Source of the DNA: a virus
Reading direction: 5' to 3' (one strand)
Length of the DNA stretch: 37,569 bases
Virus record (IMG/VR): IMGVR_UViG_3300010300_000005
Coordinates: 1-37,569 of that record
The notes below the pieces were generated by a model that saw only the letters and a list, made by a program, of their open reading frames with translations, was not told where the DNA came from and made no database searches. How positions within the stretch are numbered: position 1 is the first letter of the stretch; every line of letters begins with the position of its first letter. Both the position numbers and the translations under genes were made by a program. Shown piece after piece: positions 5,727 to 13,453 of this stretch.

Positions 5727-7364
5727 TTGAAACGACAGCTAGAATCACTAATTAATGAAAATTATCAAATTCGCAGAGTACTCTCAAAGAAAATTGAGCT
5801 AATGGATGGAACCTCTATTAATGTGGCCGAAATTGACAGCGCTTTGCATTCACTTTTAATTGAGAAGCTCAAGGGCGAGGATCTTAATCAGTACACCAGA
5901 CTAGACCCAAACAGTAAGAGGACTGAACTGGTTAAGGTGTTTCAGACTATTGCTCATAGGCAAAAGGATGAGAGGGATCAGGAGCGATTAGAATCAGAGT
6001 ATGAGGCGCAAGCTGAGGAGCATGGGATAGACCTCTCAAAGCTTATTGTCTTATGTGATACGTATGATGATAGGGCACTGACATTCTTATATGATGTGGA
6101 AGAGGAGAAGCTCTCGGAGTTTTCATATAAGGCGGTTAAAGAGTTTCTGGTCAATGATAAACTGCTTCATAGCCTGCCACGTCGACCTGTTAAGGTGTTT
6201 TATGATCCCATGAGTACGCCAAATTATTTGTCGACTGAATCGATTGACGGTCAGCAAGTAAGTAAGATAAATATCTATAAAGAGCCTAGTTGGTTGGAGA
6301 CCTGTCTAGAGAAGTTTAATTTTGAATCTCCCTCTTTTTTTATATGGCGTAAGAATATGAAAGAGGTTCAAAGAACGGATCTTCCTCCGCTGGCTAGGCG
6401 CTTTTTTGAACACTTGTTTCCCGACCGACTTTCACGTGAATATGCCTACAGTTTTATTTTTGATGCCCTTACTTCAAGGAATGGGAGTGAGTATATTTTA
6501 GTGCTTTCTGGCCCTACTGGAACTGGTAAGACTATATTCGCCGAGAAACTGATGAAACGGCTAGTAGGAGCTAGTAATTGGGCGGCAGCGTCTAAGAACC
6601 TGTTTAAATCGACTTTTAATGGGGTTCTGGAGAATAAGCGGCTGATACATGTGGATGAAGCGAGGGTGAGTCAGGATACCTACAGCACAGTAAAATTATA
6701 CGCCAATAAGGTGATGAATATTGAGCGCAAGGGGATTGATGCTGAGAACACGACTGAGCTATTCCTGAGCTTTGTCATCACCAATAATGTGGTAGGTCAA
6801 TATTACATACATTATGACGATAGACGAAACTCGGTGCTAGAGATAACCAATAAGAAATTACTGAATGAATGGGATAAGACAGAAGTTGATGAATTTATTA
6901 AGCTTTTAAATGATGAGGACTTTATCTATGAAATAGGAGAGTTCATTCTGACTAGATCATGGCAGAAGGATAAAGAGCGCAGTAAGGACTTCTCAATTGA
7001 ACAGTTTAGAGGGGATAAATTCTATAAATTTGTGCAAAGACACCTTTCAAGCTGGCAAAAGCTGCTACTGAGGTTAGTGATGACTAAAGGACGCAGAGGA
7101 GAGACCGAAATAACACTAGATGAGGTGATACGTAAGATGGAAAATGATGGAAGACGCAAGACTGTACCGCAAGAGGATACAATAATTGAATTTATCAATG
7201 CCTACAGGCACTTAAACCAGTATGGACTTGGGGTAGTTAAGACTAGATATGATGATGAAGATGGACTGGCCGTAAACACGATAGAGATAGATGATTATTT
7301 TATCGTAAATGAAACGAATGAACAGAGCGGATCAGATGATGAGGAAGAAGAGGACATACTGTGA
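5727..7364 (+). CDS. Superfamily 3 replicative helicase / probable initiator
   Basis: 545 aa from TTG at 5727 (GAGGGAG about 9 nt upstream). SF3 motifs: Walker A GPTGTGKT at about 262-269, Walker B RLIHVDEA, and motif C LFLSFVITNNVV ending in the sensor Asn pair. This places it with D5/P4-alpha/NTPase-type phage helicases that unwind the origin and often recognise it. The N-terminal 250 residues are helical and acidic with no primase signature that I can see; no zinc finger is present, so a separate or host primase may be used. The C-terminus is a run of Asp/Glu ending in EEDIL and overlaps the next start (CTGTGA). It heads the rightward replication operon behind the putative origin. Confidence 0.88.
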   Translation: MKRQLESLINENYQIRRVLSKKIELMDGTSINVAEIDSALHSLLIEKLKGEDLNQYTRLDPNSKRTELVKVFQTIAHRQKDERDQERLESEYEAQAEEHGIDLSKLIVLCDTYDDRALTFLYDVEEEKLSEFSYKAVKEFLVNDKLLHSLPRRPVKVFYDPMSTPNYLSTESIDGQQVSKINIYKEPSWLETCLEKFNFESPSFFIWRKNMKEVQRTDLPPLARRFFEHLFPDRLSREYAYSFIFDALTSRNGSEYILVLSGPTGTGKTIFAEKLMKRLVGASNWAAASKNLFKSTFNGVLENKRLIHVDEARVSQDTYSTVKLYANKVMNIERKGIDAENTTELFLSFVITNNVVGQYYIHYDDRRNSVLEITNKKLLNEWDKTEVDEFIKLLNDEDFIYEIGEFILTRSWQKDKERSKDFSIEQFRGDKFYKFVQRHLSSWQKLLLRLVMTKGRRGETEITLDEVIRKMENDGRRKTVPQEDTIIEFINAYRHLNQYGLGVVKTRYDDEDGLAVNTIEIDDYFIVNETNEQSGSDDEEEEDIL

Positions 7365-7669
7365 GGAAGAAAACTGATGAACTACTTAAGGCGCTGGAAT
7401 GGTGTATTGAAAACAGAAGATCTTTTTGTTTACAGCACCAAGCTCGGCACAATTGGTATAACTTTGAATATTATGATGAAACATTGAAAAAAAGCATCAC
7501 TACTGCCGCTGATAATATTGATAATCTAGCGGTTAGGGTTGATTTAATTAAACGAGGGGAAGCGATAAGAAGGGGTGAAGATCCTGATAACAGCGCTTTC
7601 GAGACAAAGGATGAAAGAAATGATGAAAAGAATGATGAGGGGATTGATGGAGATGAGGATTTGTTATAG
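7361..7669 (+). CDS. Hypothetical acidic-tailed protein, 102 aa
   Basis: Starts at GTG 7361 overlapping the SF3 helicase stop, with GAGGAAGAAGAGG upstream, so translation is coupled. The N-terminal half is helical and basic (LLKALEWCIENRRSFCLQH); the last 30 residues are strongly Asp/Glu/Asn-rich and end in DEDLL. No domain recognised. This tail is followed by a stop and not by a coupled start, so it is one of the independent examples of the DLL ending. Coupling to the helicase suggests a replication accessory role. Confidence 0.75.
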   Translation: MRKKTDELLKALEWCIENRRSFCLQHQARHNWYNFEYYDETLKKSITTAADNIDNLAVRVDLIKRGEAIRRGEDPDNSAFETKDERNDEKNDEGIDGDEDLL

Positions 7670-7829
7670 TATTGTAACGTACATTCGCCAAAAGTGGTGG
7701 CGTTTTATCGACCGAATAATAAAATTTTTATATCGAAATGGAGACATGATTTTACTGGCATTTGCCTTAGCGTTTATGCTGGTTTTAAGCCACGTCATAT
7801 ACTTTTTTACAGGCATTTACGCCATTTAG
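7647..7829 (+). CDS. Small single-span membrane protein, 60 aa
   Basis: ATG at 7647 follows GAGGGG with 5-nt spacing inside the end of the preceding gene; an alternative ATG lies at 7653. A basic amphipathic region (YIRQKWWRFIDRIIKFLYR) is followed by one hydrophobic span (MILLAFALAFMLVLSHVIYF). Basic residues before the span predict an N-in topology. Its place in the early replication operon argues against a holin; it might anchor replication proteins to the membrane or modify the host envelope. Function unknown. Confidence 0.6.
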   Translation: MEMRICYSIVTYIRQKWWRFIDRIIKFLYRNGDMILLAFALAFMLVLSHVIYFFTGIYAI

Positions 7830-7842
7830 TGAGGGTTACCAA

Positions 7843-8058
7843 GTGACCAAGACTGAAGAGATTATATTGAAATATTTTAAAACACCTTTCGACCAAGAGG
7901 AAGCAAATGAGATTCTACAAAGTGAAAACGCGATTAAAAGTCACACTGCAATTGCTATTGTTTTTGGCATGCTTGAAGCTGGTAAGCTCTTGGGCAGACA
8001 GGACGAGCTAATTGCAATACTTAATGACAAACCAATAGAAGGGGAAGATCTATTATGA
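7843..8058 (+). CDS. Hypothetical protein, 71 aa
   Basis: GTG start at 7843 with GAGGG 7 nt upstream. Helical, acidic and small, with no known domain seen. It ends in GEDLL, matching the tail shared with replication proteins; here the codons also form a ribosome site (AGGGGAAG) for the 22-aa frame that follows, so the tail is partly explained by coupling. Likely an accessory protein of the replication operon. Confidence 0.65.
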   Translation: MTKTEEIILKYFKTPFDQEEANEILQSENAIKSHTAIAIVFGMLEAGKLLGRQDELIAILNDKPIEGEDLL

Positions 8059-8123
8059 ACTTAGAGACTGATATAAGACACTTACAGGAGAAGGTGAAAT
8101 TTAATGCAAACAACAAAAGTTAA
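8055..8123 (+). CDS. Possible 22-aa coupling peptide
   Basis: ATG at 8055 overlaps the previous stop (TTATGA) behind a good ribosome site, and the 22-codon frame stops at 8121-8123, after the start of the M15 peptidase gene at 8104. It contains the peptidase ribosome site, so it may serve only to couple translation. No sign of a conserved product. Confidence 0.3.
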   Translation: MNLETDIRHLQEKVKFNANNKS

Positions 8124-8493
8124 AAAAGGCGTTGAAATATTGGATTTGCTTAACCTGACAGAAAATATGAAAGAGTTATTGCTAGGTGCATCTTGGTGGT
8201 TCAAAATGCATGAATTTGAATTCGTAATTACGTCAATTAAGTCAGATCGTGAAAATGTTAAATCGGTTTCAAGCACACACGAAGACGGGCGCGCGGTTGA
8301 CATTAGATCGAATCACTTAAATGAAAAGCAGATAAAAAGGTTTATTCAATTTTGCGAGGACAATTATAGTCACATAGGTGCAATTAGTGCAAAAGACAAC
8401 GTGGTTCGCCCATGTGTTTACCATAACAACCATTTTCATTTGCAAGTACGAAGAGAGAAAACCTTAATCGATAAAATGAAGTTTTGGAAATAA
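8104..8493 (+). CDS. M15-type peptidase (peptidoglycan endopeptidase-like)
   Basis: 129 aa. Zinc-ligand motifs of peptidase family M15 are visible: STHEDGRAVDI gives H59 and D66 (SxHxxGxAxD), and HNNHFHLQV gives H110 and H112 (HxH). Such enzymes cut the stem peptide of peptidoglycan, and many phages use them as endolysins or, from early regions, as ejection or cell-wall factors. There is no signal peptide, so export would need a holin or other route. It lies among early small genes, far from the amidase at 14747 and the lysis genes at 16-17 kb. Ribosome site AAGGTG at 8 nt. Confidence 0.75.
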   Translation: MQTTKVKKGVEILDLLNLTENMKELLLGASWWFKMHEFEFVITSIKSDRENVKSVSSTHEDGRAVDIRSNHLNEKQIKRFIQFCEDNYSHIGAISAKDNVVRPCVYHNNHFHLQVRREKTLIDKMKFWK

Positions 8494-8578
8494 ACTAAGA
8501 ATTTTTCATAGTTATTAACTAAATATGCGTGATGTTAACAAAAAATTGTTAGAATCACGATTAGGCAAAGGAGATGGA

Positions 8579-8716
8579 ATGACCGAAGAAAGCATAATTT
8601 TTGCTTGGTATGACATTGAAAACGATGTGATTTTAACAAGCGGTCATTTAGACAGCTTGTTTTACGGTTTATACCGATGCGACTGGGACAGGTTTATTTT
8701 ATTGGGGGAGCTATGA
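8579..8716 (+). CDS. Hypothetical protein, 45 aa
   Basis: ATG at 8579 has an excellent ribosome site (AAGGAG, 6 nt). A longer frame from 8525 lacks one and is not used. Compact sequence with Trp/Asp and no recognised domain. The stop overlaps the next start (CTATGA), and the final GEL codons form that gene's ribosome site. Confidence 0.6.
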   Translation: MTEESIIFAWYDIENDVILTSGHLDSLFYGLYRCDWDRFILLGEL

Positions 8717-8925
8717 AAGATAAACACGCAACACCACCAGTAGTCTTTGTTTTAGAGGAAAAGATTGCCGAGCTAGAAAAGAAACTAGCGGAAGCGGTGA
8801 AACACATAAAGCAACATTGCGGAGATGCCTTAATTTGTCCAGAGTTAACCTGTTATCACTCCATGGACAAGATAAAAAAAACGGAAGAGTTTTTGGAATC
8901 CCTTGAAGAAAAGGAGGGTGAGTAG
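8713..8925 (+). CDS. Small coiled-coil protein with a Cys/His cluster, 70 aa
   Basis: ATG at 8713 follows GGGGGAG closely and overlaps the preceding stop, which is better supported than the ATG 36 bases earlier. Residues 14-33 (FVLEEKIAELEKKLAEAVKH) form a strong heptad coiled coil, followed by H-x3-C...C-x4-C-x-H, which might bind zinc. No family recognised. It ends just before the next ATG, in a tight operon. Confidence 0.6.
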   Translation: MKDKHATPPVVFVLEEKIAELEKKLAEAVKHIKQHCGDALICPELTCYHSMDKIKKTEEFLESLEEKEGE

Positions 8926-9177
8926 ATGAATACATTTTACGTAATTGAAAAAGGAAACTTATATTTAGGAATTAGCTGCGGTCAGTTTAGATATCACAGT
9001 TTAGATGGAGCTATAAAGTTTCACGATGTCGTCAGCGCAAAAGAGGTGAGCAATGTTTTAGGCCAAATGTTTGGAAGCATTTCAGATGAGTTTAGAAACG
9101 TGAAAATTACCGAGCATATAACAGAGTTTGATGACGAATTCCCTGAAGAAAAGGAAGGTGCGGAGTGGATAAAATAG
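8926..9177 (+). CDS. Hypothetical protein, 83 aa
   Basis: ATG at 8926 directly after the previous stop, with AAGGAGGGTG upstream. The N-terminal half looks beta-rich (FYVIEKGNLYLGISCGQFRY) and the tail is acidic. I recognise no family. The end overlaps the GTG start of the following gene, so the block 8579-9443 is translationally coupled. Confidence 0.65.
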   Translation: MNTFYVIEKGNLYLGISCGQFRYHSLDGAIKFHDVVSAKEVSNVLGQMFGSISDEFRNVKITEHITEFDDEFPEEKEGAEWIK

Positions 9178-9443
9178 ACACCAGTCATCAGGCATATCTT
9201 AGAGCATTGGCAGACTTTATACTGTCAATGCCTGAGGTAAAGCATTGTGTAAGAGATATGATTATTAAAGTGTATATGAGAGATATCCAAGAAGGGGGAT
9301 TTGAAATGGTCAACCCTGACCTAGTCCACCTCAGGTTGAAAGAGTTTCCTGATTATAATGAGTGGAAACAAAACCTAATGAACATACACACCTTACAAAA
9401 GGTGGGGAAGATTATCGGCCATGCTGGAATGTTTAAAAATTAA
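9165..9443 (+). CDS. Hypothetical protein, 92 aa
   Basis: GTG start at 9165 with AAGGAAGGTG upstream, overlapping the previous gene by 13 bases and the polymerase gene by 23 bases. Mostly helical, with no catalytic motif seen. Its overlap with the polymerase start indicates coupled expression and a possible polymerase-associated role. Confidence 0.65.
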   Translation: MDKIDTSHQAYLRALADFILSMPEVKHCVRDMIIKVYMRDIQEGGFEMVNPDLVHLRLKEFPDYNEWKQNLMNIHTLQKVGKIIGHAGMFKN

Positions 9444-11517
9444 ACAAGGAAAACTGTTCCTTGACTTTGAGTACAATGGATCAAATGAAAAGAAACTAAA
9501 CCTAGTTTCATGTGTGGTCTATGTGTACGACAAGGATTGGAACTTTGAGGAGTCCGAGCGCTACTGGCTACATGATAATAAGGATGTGCAAAGGGAGCTA
9601 GTAGAGACTCTCTTCCATTACAAAAAACGTAACTATATGTTTATTGCATACAATGTGATCGCTGAAGCACGGTCACTATTGTCCTTAGGTATGAAGGTTA
9701 CGGATATTCACTGGGTAGATCTATGGCTTGAATACCGTAACCTTTTAAACCACAACCATAAGCTTTCATACGGTAAGCAGTTGATTAAAGGTAAGAAGAA
9801 AATAACCAAGCCTAAGGTGAGCTTTTATGACAATGACAGTGAGAACCACGCTAAACCTGAAGATGGGTACGCAGCAGCTTGCTATAAATTATTGGATGAA
9901 GAAGTAGATACAGATCGGAAAGATCGGATTAGGGAGCTGATCATTTCTGGTAATCGAAAGGAAATCGAGCGGCATCGTGATGAGGTACTAGAGTACAACG
10001 AGGATGATGTCGTTCGACTTCCTGATATGCTGAAAAAGATGATGGCACTATATAAGAGGAAGTATAGGACATCAGATCTTAAACAGTTAAAACAATGGAT
10101 GATTAACAGAGGAAACTACTCTGCTAGAACAGCTCTCATGGAGCAGCTAGGTTATCCGGTTAATTACGAGTACATGAGAAATTTCGCCGACAGTGTTGGC
10201 GATATACTAGGAAAGATACAGGGAGAAATTAATGAGCTTAACAGAAAACACGGATGGATACCGGACGCTGACCCCTTTAAATACGATATTAGAAAGGGAA
10301 AATATAGTTGGAACCAAGTTGCCACACGTAGTTGGATTAAATCTATTGAACCGAGTTTGCCACACAATTGGGACAAGACTGACCCCTCTAAGCTACACCC
10401 CAAAGGTCAGTATTCGCTATCGGCTGAAAGTTTCCAGAAGTATTTCCACGACAGGCACTCCTATTCGCAAGAAAGTCTGGGTAGCCAGTTCGTTAGATTC
10501 CTTAAGACAAGACAACACCTTGCTGGATTTTCTAACAGTTCAAGGAGCACAATATGGGATGCGATTGGAAGCGATAAACGAGTCAGGCCGTACTTTAATA
10601 TATACGGAAGCCAGTCAAGCCGATCACAGCCGTCCAGCACTACGTTCCTCTTTTTAAAATCAGCGTGGATGAGATCTCTATGTGAGCCAGCTAAAGGTAT
10701 GGCCATGGGTGGGATCGACTGGAAGTCTCAAGAGGTATTGATTGCAGGACTTGAAGCAGATGATAAAAATTTATTAGAGGCGTATCACTCGGGGGATGTC
10801 TACCTGTGGTTCGCCAAGAAAGTAGGAGCTGTACCAAAAGATGCAACTAAGAAAAGTCACGGAGATATTAGAGACAGGTTTAAGGCTACAGTGCTTGGTA
10901 TCATGTACCTCATGGGAGCTAAGAGCTTGGCTGCAAAGATTACGAATGATACCGGAGTTCCTACTTCAGAAGAGGAAGCACAAGAGCTGATTGATTTATT
11001 CGATGATCTGTTCTACTCCTATGCTGACTTTAAGGATGACTTCTTTCATCACTATAAAAATGTAGGTTATGTCACCTTAAAAGACGGTTGGACTATGTGG
11101 GGTGATAATCCAAATCACCGCTCTGTTAAGAATATGCCGATACAAGGGGCAGGGGCAGATATCATGCGCCGCGCAGTCACTTATGCACAAGACCTCGGGC
11201 TGGCAATACCGTTCACTCTCCATGATGCCCTTTATGCTGAGTTCAATAGCGAAAATCTTGGGGCGATGGACTCTCTTAACTACGCTATGATTGAGTCATT
11301 CCAAGACTACTACCCCAGATATAGTAGGGAAGAGAAAATGGTTGGTACTGACGCTAACATCTGGAGTCCTGACTATCCTGAGGGAAGGGAGTATGTAAAA
11401 ACTCCCAAAGGGTTAGTGGTGAAACGAGAAAGAATATATGTAGATGAACGAGCAGGGGATGAATACAATAAATTCAGTCGCTACTTTCAGCGAGATGAAA
11501 TATTAGACTTACTATAA
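9421..11517 (+). CDS. Family A DNA polymerase with 3'-5' exonuclease domain
   Basis: 698 aa replicative polymerase, similar in size to T7 gp5. Exonuclease: motif I LFLDFEYNG (D15, E17), motif II AYNVIAEARSL (Glu where Asp is usual), motif III YNEDDVV (Y192, D196). Polymerase: motif A GGIDWKSQEVLIAG (D433), motif B RDRFKATVLGIMYLMG, motif C LHDALYA (H601, D602; Ala replaces the usual Glu of HDE). The two catalytic Asp residues are present, so it should be active. The C-terminus ILDLL shares the tail found on other replication proteins and is not followed by a coupled start, so it is not a ribosome-site artefact. Many phage family A enzymes need a processivity partner; the clamp-like protein at 2772 is a candidate. 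Confidence 0.93.
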   Translation: MLECLKIKQGKLFLDFEYNGSNEKKLNLVSCVVYVYDKDWNFEESERYWLHDNKDVQRELVETLFHYKKRNYMFIAYNVIAEARSLLSLGMKVTDIHWVDLWLEYRNLLNHNHKLSYGKQLIKGKKKITKPKVSFYDNDSENHAKPEDGYAAACYKLLDEEVDTDRKDRIRELIISGNRKEIERHRDEVLEYNEDDVVRLPDMLKKMMALYKRKYRTSDLKQLKQWMINRGNYSARTALMEQLGYPVNYEYMRNFADSVGDILGKIQGEINELNRKHGWIPDADPFKYDIRKGKYSWNQVATRSWIKSIEPSLPHNWDKTDPSKLHPKGQYSLSAESFQKYFHDRHSYSQESLGSQFVRFLKTRQHLAGFSNSSRSTIWDAIGSDKRVRPYFNIYGSQSSRSQPSSTTFLFLKSAWMRSLCEPAKGMAMGGIDWKSQEVLIAGLEADDKNLLEAYHSGDVYLWFAKKVGAVPKDATKKSHGDIRDRFKATVLGIMYLMGAKSLAAKITNDTGVPTSEEEAQELIDLFDDLFYSYADFKDDFFHHYKNVGYVTLKDGWTMWGDNPNHRSVKNMPIQGAGADIMRRAVTYAQDLGLAIPFTLHDALYAEFNSENLGAMDSLNYAMIESFQDYYPRYSREEKMVGTDANIWSPDYPEGREYVKTPKGLVVKRERIYVDERAGDEYNKFSRYFQRDEILDLL

Positions 11518-11527
11518 GGAGAAAAGA

Positions 11528-12025
11528 ATGAGTCGAAGAGAACGAACAACAAGAAAGAAAACATCATCTAACAGAAGAGCAGAGAAAAGATCTGAAGGAA
11601 GGAGAAGGAGAAACTATGTCCATCGTAATGCACCAAGATTCCTACACTCATGGGACAAGTGGGACGAAGGTGACTGGGCAGAAGGTATTGTAGTTGGAAG
11701 CGAAAAGGATAAAAGATTTAAGAGAATGAACTACATCATCAAGCTTGAGGACTTCGATTTAGAATGTGAAGACCAGAACGGTAATCCGATTAAGGTTGGG
11801 GATAACCTATTACTGAACGGTTGCGGTTGTTTAGAGCGTAACATGCAGGGAGTTCAGAAGGGTGATGCTGTTAAGGTAGTCTACACTGGTCAAGTTGAAG
11901 TTAGCAGCGGTGACTGGGAAGGCGAGCTATGTCATACCATGGATGTCTATGTAGCAGAAGAAGGTGGCGTACCGGACGAGCTTGATGAACTTGGTGCGGA
12001 AGAGGAAGAAGAGGAAGATCTATGA
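11528..12025 (+). CDS. Probable ssDNA-binding protein (OB-fold-like with acidic tail)
   Basis: 165 aa, ribosome site AAGGAG. Three parts: an Arg/Lys-rich N-terminus (about 1-35), a beta-rich centre (YIIKLEDFDLECED, VGDNLLLNGCG, GDAVKVVYTGQVEV) with the spacing of an OB fold, and a C-terminal run of Glu ending in EEEDL. An acidic tail after an OB fold is the hallmark of phage and bacterial SSBs, which use it to recruit partners. It lies between polymerase and exonuclease, where T7-like phages place gp2.5-type proteins. The tail codons also provide the ribosome site of the next gene (ATGA overlap). No homology search was possible. Confidence 0.65.
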   Translation: MSRRERTTRKKTSSNRRAEKRSEGRRRRNYVHRNAPRFLHSWDKWDEGDWAEGIVVGSEKDKRFKRMNYIIKLEDFDLECEDQNGNPIKVGDNLLLNGCGCLERNMQGVQKGDAVKVVYTGQVEVSSGDWEGELCHTMDVYVAEEGGVPDELDELGAEEEEEEDL

Positions 12026-12891
12026 TAGAGCCTAATGTCTATTGGGACATGCCGGACGATGAATATCATAAGCAATACAGTCGGGAGGAGCATTACTACA
12101 GCTCCTCTCAACTTAAAACTATGTTAGAAGATCCGCATAAATTCCATAGAGAATACATTTTAAATAAACCAGAGCCAACACCTCAAGCTATGCAAGATGC
12201 TTTTGACGTCGGAACTATCTTTCATCTTGCATTACTTGAGCCGGATAAACTGAAGGGTAGCTTTGTAAACTTTAAGGGCGGTCAAAGACGAGGGAAAGTC
12301 TGGGACGATTTTAAGGAGAGGCATAAGGATAAGATTATTCTAACTGAGGGTATGCTTAAGGATGTCAAACAGTTAAGAGCTAACTACGAGGCGAGCGAGC
12401 TATGTAAGTCCTATCTTGAGGGTGGGGAATATGAGGTGTCCTTCTTTATTAAGTTCCATGGGGTTAATGTTAAGGTTAGGACTGACTGCCTTCACACTGA
12501 CTACATCGTCGACCCCAAGAGTACTAAGGGTTATGTTCATCGAGCAGATATGATTAAGCAGAAGATCAAGACACTCAACTATGATCTATCGGCTGCCCTT
12601 TATCTGGATGTGGTTAATGCTTGCATTGATCACTTTGAGTTAGACATTCCCTATAAGGAGAAATTCTATTGGATCTTTGCTTCTAAGGATAAGAAGACAC
12701 CAGCTCAATTGGTGGACGCTGAGAACTACATTGAGATGGGTAGAGCTAAGTACATGAAAGCATTGAACCTCATCAAAAAGTTTGAGCGACAAGACTGGGA
12801 ATTAAAAGAAAGTATTATGGTGCCAAGACCACCTAAGTACGAATTAAACGAATGGGTTAAGCCTAAAGAGGATGACTCAGAATTATTATAA
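12022..12891 (+). CDS. RecE/RecB-type PD-(D/E)XK exonuclease
   Basis: 289 aa. It begins VYWDMPDDEYHKQ...SSSQLKTMLEDPHKF, the usual RecE/YqaJ-like lead-in. Nuclease motifs: GTIFHLALLEP (G64, H68), the acidic residue before SFF (E138), RTDCL (D155), IVDPKST (D164, K166) and the QxxxY-like helix NYDLSAALY (Y187). This is the RecB-family arrangement used for 5'-3' dsDNA resection in phage recombination or host DNA breakdown. No RecT-like annealing protein is recognisable; the SSB candidate or the Lys-rich protein beside it could fill that role. The C-terminus DSELL fits the shared tail and is not part of a ribosome site. Confidence 0.88.
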   Translation: MIEPNVYWDMPDDEYHKQYSREEHYYSSSQLKTMLEDPHKFHREYILNKPEPTPQAMQDAFDVGTIFHLALLEPDKLKGSFVNFKGGQRRGKVWDDFKERHKDKIILTEGMLKDVKQLRANYEASELCKSYLEGGEYEVSFFIKFHGVNVKVRTDCLHTDYIVDPKSTKGYVHRADMIKQKIKTLNYDLSAALYLDVVNACIDHFELDIPYKEKFYWIFASKDKKTPAQLVDAENYIEMGRAKYMKALNLIKKFERQDWELKESIMVPRPPKYELNEWVKPKEDDSELL

Positions 12892-12901
12892 GGAGACTAC
12901 A

Positions 12902-13453
12902 GTGCAAGTTACACAAATTGTTTACACTAAAACAGTACAAGAGAAAGACTACGAACCAGAGATGATGGAAGCGACAGCTAACCTAGAAGAGGGGGAAGAC
13001 TTTGAAGAGGCTGCGAAGGAGTTACGTGCGAAAGTTCGTGGAGTTCTTGGTATTGGAGGATCGACTTCTACTACTAAGAAGAAAACTTCTAAAGCTGAGA
13101 CGGAAGAGCTGCCGGAGTTACCAGAAGAAGTAGAAGAGGAAGCTCCAGCTAAGAAGACCACCAAGAAAACTACTAAGAAGACCACCAAGAAAACTACGAA
13201 GAAAGCCGCATCCCGTAAGAAGCCAGTAGCTTATGATCGAGAGGTTAAAGATCATAAGACTAAACTTGGTGAGATCTTAACTGAGAACTTCCCAGACTGG
13301 AAGAAGTCAGACGAGATGAAGCGACTTGCCAAGCAAGCAAGTACAGATTTAGAGGGAGAAGATTTCCTTGACGGCAATACAGGGGAAGTACTTGAGTCCT
13401 TTGTTGAGACTGTCATATCTGCCATGGAAAGCGCAAGCAGTGACGAGCTATAA
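12902..13453 (+). CDS. Lys/Thr-repeat protein, 183 aa
   Basis: GTG at 12902 has AAGGAG at 6 nt; a frame from 12872 overlaps the exonuclease gene and is less likely. The N-terminus is beta-like then acidic (EEGEDFEEAAKELRAKV). The centre has a Pro/Glu hinge and a KKTT repeat (about 24 residues, 13151-13220) encoded by two 24-base units. The C-terminal half (YDREVKDHKTKLGEILTENF) appears folded and helical. The cationic repeat resembles histone H1/AlgP-type nucleic-acid-binding tails. It ends in SSDEL. It overlaps the SNF2 helicase start. Perhaps a DNA-bridging or annealing partner of the exonuclease; function unknown. Confidence 0.75.
   Translation: MQVTQIVYTKTVQEKDYEPEMMEATANLEEGEDFEEAAKELRAKVRGVLGIGGSTSTTKKKTSKAETEELPELPEEVEEEAPAKKTTKKTTKKTTKKTTKKAASRKKPVAYDREVKDHKTKLGEILTENFPDWKKSDEMKRLAKQASTDLEGEDFLDGNTGEVLESFVETVISAMESASSDEL
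13151..13198 (+). repeat. Tandem 24-bp repeat encoding KKTTKKTT
   Basis: Two nearly identical 24-base units (13151-13174, 13175-13198) inside the Lys/Thr-repeat gene, the only difference seen being the last base. They continue as degenerate codons to about 13220. Unit number may vary between relatives. Confidence 0.8.

Noticed and set aside
10164-10706. Frames on both strands inside the polymerase gene
   Set aside because: Shadows of the polymerase; no ribosome sites and no motifs.
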